In this document: positions 58,028-61,331 of the stretch, in pieces | Position numbering within the stretch: the stretch's first letter is position 1 | How the letters are laid out: each line of letters starts with the position of its first letter | Assembly (NCBI GenBank): GCA_943704415.1 | Contig: CALSCO010001647.1 | Coordinates: 1 to 61,331, forward strand | Source: Parvularia atlantis | Lineage: Eukaryota > Opisthokonta > Rotosphaerida | Direction of reading: 5' to 3' | DNA: 61,331 bases | Notes under the pieces: model-generated | Seen by the model: the letters and a program-made list of their open reading frames with translations, nothing else | What the model was told of the DNA's origin: nothing | Database searches by the model: none | Made by a program: the position numbers and the translations under genes

Positions 58028-60201
58028 ATGCTTGAGTCGGACGACATCGAGCTCGTGCCCACGCGGCGCATCGAGGAGTACGAGCCGCGCGCGCACACGC
58101 CGGCGCAGCCGTTCAAGCCGCGCTGGGCCGATCGCCGCTGCCGCATCGCGACGTACGCGCTCGTGGCGGTCGCGGTCGTGCTCGCGGTGATCGGTGCGCG
58201 CGGGAGCACCTCTGTCGTGTCTCACTCCCCGCGCCCCGCGCCCGCGCCCGCGCCCCGCAGTCACCGTCGCCATCGTGCTCGGCCGGCCCGCGGGCGTGCG
58301 CCCGTGCTCCGTGCAGGACCTTGAGCACGCCGGCTGCTCGCCGTACGCCGACTGCACCCGCGCGGCCGACGACACGCTCGCGTGCACGTGCCGCGCGGGC
58401 TTCACGGGCTCGGGCCAGTACTGCGTGCCTAGCGTCGAGAGCAATACACAGGTGGGTGCGCAGCCGGGCGGAGAGGCCGGCTTCTCCGTCTGGCCGACCG
58501 GCGATGTCAACGGCGACGGCCTCGCCGACTTTATCCTTGGCGCGCCCTTCGCCGACGGCACGGCCCCGAACGACCGCGCCGGCATCGCCTTCGTCGTCTA
58601 TGGCCGCCGCGGTGCCTCCGCGCCGTTCATCGATCTGGCCAGCTTTGACGCCACGACCGGCTTCGCCGTGCCCGGGCGCGTGGCCAACGGCAGCCTCGGG
58701 TACTACGTCTCCGGCCAGTTCGACTTCAACGGCGACGGCGTGAGCGACTTTGTGCTCGGCGCTGGCATGGCCCGCGCGCCCATGCAGGCGTCCGGCAGCG
58801 TCTACGTCGTGTTTGGGCGCCGCAGCAACTTCCCGCGCAAGCTCGACCTCGACAGCCTCGACGGCACCAACGGCTTTGCCTTGCACGGCGCGGCGAACGG
58901 CGACCGCTTCGGCATCTCGGTCGCGGCCGCCGGCGACCTCAACGGCGACGGCCTCGGCGACCTCGTCGTCGGCGCGGCGGGCGTGGCCGAGGGGCGCGGG
59001 GCGGCGTACGTCGTCTTTGGCACGCGCGACGCCCTTCTGCCGGCCTACACGATGCCGGCCGGGGATGGGCCGGCGCCGGAAGGGCTCACGATGGTGACGC
59101 TCGAGGGCATGAGCGCGGGCGACGAGTGCGGCATCGCCGTCAACCCGGCCGGCGACTTCAATGGCGACAACGTGGCGGACGTGATCGTGGGCGCGCAGTA
59201 CGCGGCCGGCGGCGTCGGCGGGGCCTACATCGTATTTGGCCGCGCGTCGTGGCCGGCGTCGATCGCGCTGGGAGACCTGGCAGGGTCGGGCGGCGTGCGT
59301 TTTGTCGGCGCGGTCGTCAACGACCGCACGGGCTTCGCGGTCTCTGGCGCGGGTGTGTTGCGCTGCGCCCGCGAAAGCGCGCTGGCCGTGACGCGTCAGA
59401 CGGGCGGCAGGCGACATCGACGGGGACGGCCTGGCGGACGTGCTCATCGGCGCGTACGAGGCGAGCCCGTTTGGCAAGGTGCGCAGTCGCGTGTTTGCTG
59501 GTCTTGACACGCACGCGCGCGTGTGTGTGTGTGTGTGTGTGCGCAGGAAGCCGTCGGCGCGGTCTACGTCATCTACGGCTCGCGCTCGCTCTTCCCGTCG
59601 CCGCTGAGCGCGTCGCTGCACCTGGCCGGTGCGCACGAGTGCGGTGACCGCATGACCGGGACTGATAAGCACGTGCACGCACACAGACGGCACGTGGGGC
59701 TTCACCCTCGTCGGCGGCGAGTTTGGCGACCAGGTCGGCGTGTCGGTTTCGCCCGGCGGCGACTTTAACCGCGACGGCGTGGCGGGTACGGCGGCGCGTG
59801 CCTCGCGCACCGGCAGTCGCTCACGCGGCAGCGGCGCCAGACTTTGTCGTGGGCGCGTTCGCCGCCAGCCCGCTGGATGCGGTGCACGCCGGCGCGGCCT
59901 ACGTCGTCTTTGGCAGGCGTCAGCGGTTCAGCCCGATCAGGGACCTGTACGACTTTGTGGACGGGCGTGACGGCTTCACGTTCTACGGCCGCGCGGCGGG
60001 CGACGAGCTGGGCACAGGCGTGGCCGGCGTCGGCGACTTTAACGGCGATGGGTGCGTGGTCGCTGCGCCGGGGCAGCCGCGCCTGACTGCGACGGCGGCC
60101 GCAACAGCATCGACGACGTTGTGCTCGGCGGCTCGTATGGCACAATGCTCGGGCGCGACATGTGCGGCTACACGCTGCTGGCCTACGGTCGCATCGTCTA
60201 G
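58028..60201 (+). CDS. FG-GAP (integrin-alpha-like) beta-propeller membrane protein with an EGF-like module
   Basis: This is probably a type II surface or lumenal protein. The start [20 protein letters not shown] precedes one membrane helix ([16 protein letters not shown], about residues 40-55). A six-cysteine EGF-like module follows ([17 protein letters not shown], then [14 protein letters not shown]). Seven FG-GAP repeats each bear a calcium loop: [54 protein letters not shown] and DFNGDGIDD (the last restored across an intron), each followed by a VVFGR-like strand. Seven repeats make a complete propeller, as in integrin alpha heads. No C-terminal transmembrane helix or GFFKR tail exists, so it is not an integrin. 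It ends LLAYGRIV. A (GT)n tract abuts one acceptor. Confidence 0.88.
59515..59541 (+). repeat. (GT)n tract directly before a splice acceptor
   Basis: About 12 GT dinucleotides lie immediately before GCGCAG, at the 3' end of intron 59479-59546 of the FG-GAP gene. Confidence 0.85.
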
Positions 60202-60236
60202 TAGCAAATACATTGTGTCTGTGCGCTCGCCACCAC

Positions 60237-61270
60237 TCACGTCTCCCAGTGCTGCCGGCTCAGCGTTAGGTAGGCCGACGGCAGCAGGCGCAGACGCGGC
60301 CGGGATCCGACGAAGCGCACAAGGTACGCGTCCGCCTCGGGCACGGCGCTTTCGACCAGCGCGCGGAAGTAGGGCGGCGGCCTTGTCTCGCCATCGGCCA
60401 GCGTGAAGACTGCGCCGGTTGGCCCCGGCTCGCGTCGCGGCCGCTTGATGTTGACCGGGTCTACCTCGGACACGTCGCTCGTGGGTGGCGGTGGCGGCGG
60501 GCCCACGGCGTCGGGCGCGGGCCACATGGCGCCGACCATCTGCCCTGGCCGCAGGCGCCAATCTGCCCAAGCCAGGTCGCCGTCGAGCGCGATGTCGGCG
60601 CGGGCGACGGGCGTGCGGATCTCGTCGTCGTCAAACAGGATGCGGTACCAGCCGGGCGTGATCTGCGCGTGCACCTGGCCCGGCGCGAAGAAGCTGCGCG
60701 CCCGCGTGTCAGTCCAGCGCGCTGCATGCCCAGTGTAGCGCACCCGTCCTGAACCCGCGCAAACACGCGCTGCCCCTCGCGCAGCACGGCCATGCGCCCG
60801 AGCCGCAGCGCGCTGCTGACAACGTCTCCGTGCAGCTGCAGCGTCAGCTCGAGCTGCGGCGGCGCGATCGTCCGCACGCGCACGGTCGTGGCTTCGTCCT
60901 GCGGCGCCGCCGCACCCACAACGTGCAGCACGCGCGCCAGGCGGAAGCACCCGCCCTCGCTCGCCACGCGCGCCAGCAGCAGCATCCCGGGGCGCATCCG
61001 CTCCAGCTCGGGCACGGCCACGCCCGCTCCGGGCTCGGCGAACTTGCGCGTGGGCGACGCCGCGGGCGAGATGGCGGCCTGGGCGGCAGCTGATGCGGCC
61101 GATCCGGGCACCTGCTGTGCCGCCTGCTGTGCTGCCACGCCCGCCTGCGACGCCACCGACGCCGCTGCGGCCACCGCCGAGGCCGCCGTCGCTGTCGCCG
61201 TCGCCGACTGCACCAGAGGTCGCGGCACGGATTTCGAGCGTGTCATGCTGTCGAAATTCGTCAGCGACAT
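60237..61270 (-). CDS. Putative multi-Tudor-like protein
   Basis: Not firmly recognised. ATG 61270 starts MSLTNFDSMTRSKSVPRPLV, then a long Ala/Gln-rich segment. Three beta-rich blocks follow. The first is MLLLARVASEGGCFRLARVL. The second, joined over an intron, is GQRVFARVQDGFFAPGQVHA with ITPGWYRILFDDDEIRTPVA, closely matching the Tudor pattern (ARxxDGxxxxGxV...YxVxFDD). The third is GQMVGAMWPAP with PYFRALVESAVPEADAYLVR and FVGSRPRLRLLPSAYLTL. Between the last two lies a nuclear-localisation-like IKRPRREPG. A Tudor-like reader of methylated protein is plausible (DUF4537 type), but the substrate is unknown. The frame is open upstream of 61270 with no ATG, so an upstream exon outside the window is possible. 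It ends SRQHWET. Confidence 0.65.
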
Positions 61271-61331
61271 GCTGGCAAATGCGGCCAAAGTTTGCGTGCC
61301 AGATGTTGTCTGCAACGGCGCCGCGGGGGGG

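Overview
The window is nuclear DNA from a very GC-rich, intron-dense and extremely compact eukaryotic genome. Almost every protein family seen is eukaryote-specific (REV3, PRPF6, RBM22, TFIIF-beta, CENP-T, PP4R3, EAPP, CAMTA). The reading frames are broken by many short introns, about 45-110 nt, with a near-uniform GTGCGTG-like donor, a CTGAC branch site and a CAG acceptor. A fungal Yap/Pap1-type bZIP sits beside families lost from most yeasts and moulds (CAMTA, a lysosomal-type alpha-mannosidase, METTL15, an AF1q-like protein). This fits a GC-rich early-diverging opisthokont, for example a zoosporic fungus of the Blastocladiomycota kind. The placement is inference. I see no transposon, CRISPR array, virus-like element or tRNA/rRNA gene.

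Layout, left to right: a (GA)n repeat; a tiny two-hydrophobic-segment protein (-); PP4 regulatory subunit 3 (+); EAPP (-); SET-domain methyltransferase (+) whose stop codon overlaps the start of CENP-T (+); Yap-type bZIP (-); CAMTA (+); a multi-pass membrane protein (+); acyl-CoA synthetase (+); ZNRD2 (-); an AF1q/MLLT11-like microprotein (+); NADP-isocitrate dehydrogenase (+); 2-amino-3-ketobutyrate CoA ligase (-); PA2G4/EBP1 (+); COQ6 (+); METTL15 (-); PRPF6 (+); mitochondrial-type lysyl-tRNA synthetase (+); REV3, about 8 kb (-); an MFS transporter (+); an unknown membrane-anchored protein (-); mitochondrial ClpX (-); TFIIF-beta (+); GH38 alpha-mannosidase (-); an unknown coiled-coil protein (-); RBM22 (-); an FG-GAP propeller membrane protein (+); and a Tudor-like protein (-).

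The genes do not form one pathway, although six look mitochondrial (IDH, GCAT, COQ6, METTL15, LysRS, ClpX) and two are splicing factors. The striking theme is packing. Divergent start codons lie 20 bp, 23 bp or less than 0 bp apart. Convergent stop codons are separated by 1 or 2 bp. One tandem pair overlaps as ATGA, as in a bacterial operon. Promoters, poly(A) sites and antisense transcripts must therefore lie inside neighbouring coding sequence. The most novel single gene is the AF1q-like protein, rebuilt here from four exons.

CDS features are given as start-codon to stop-codon spans and include introns. Exon joins were made by eye from frame, splice motif and family similarity, so exact boundaries are less certain than identities.
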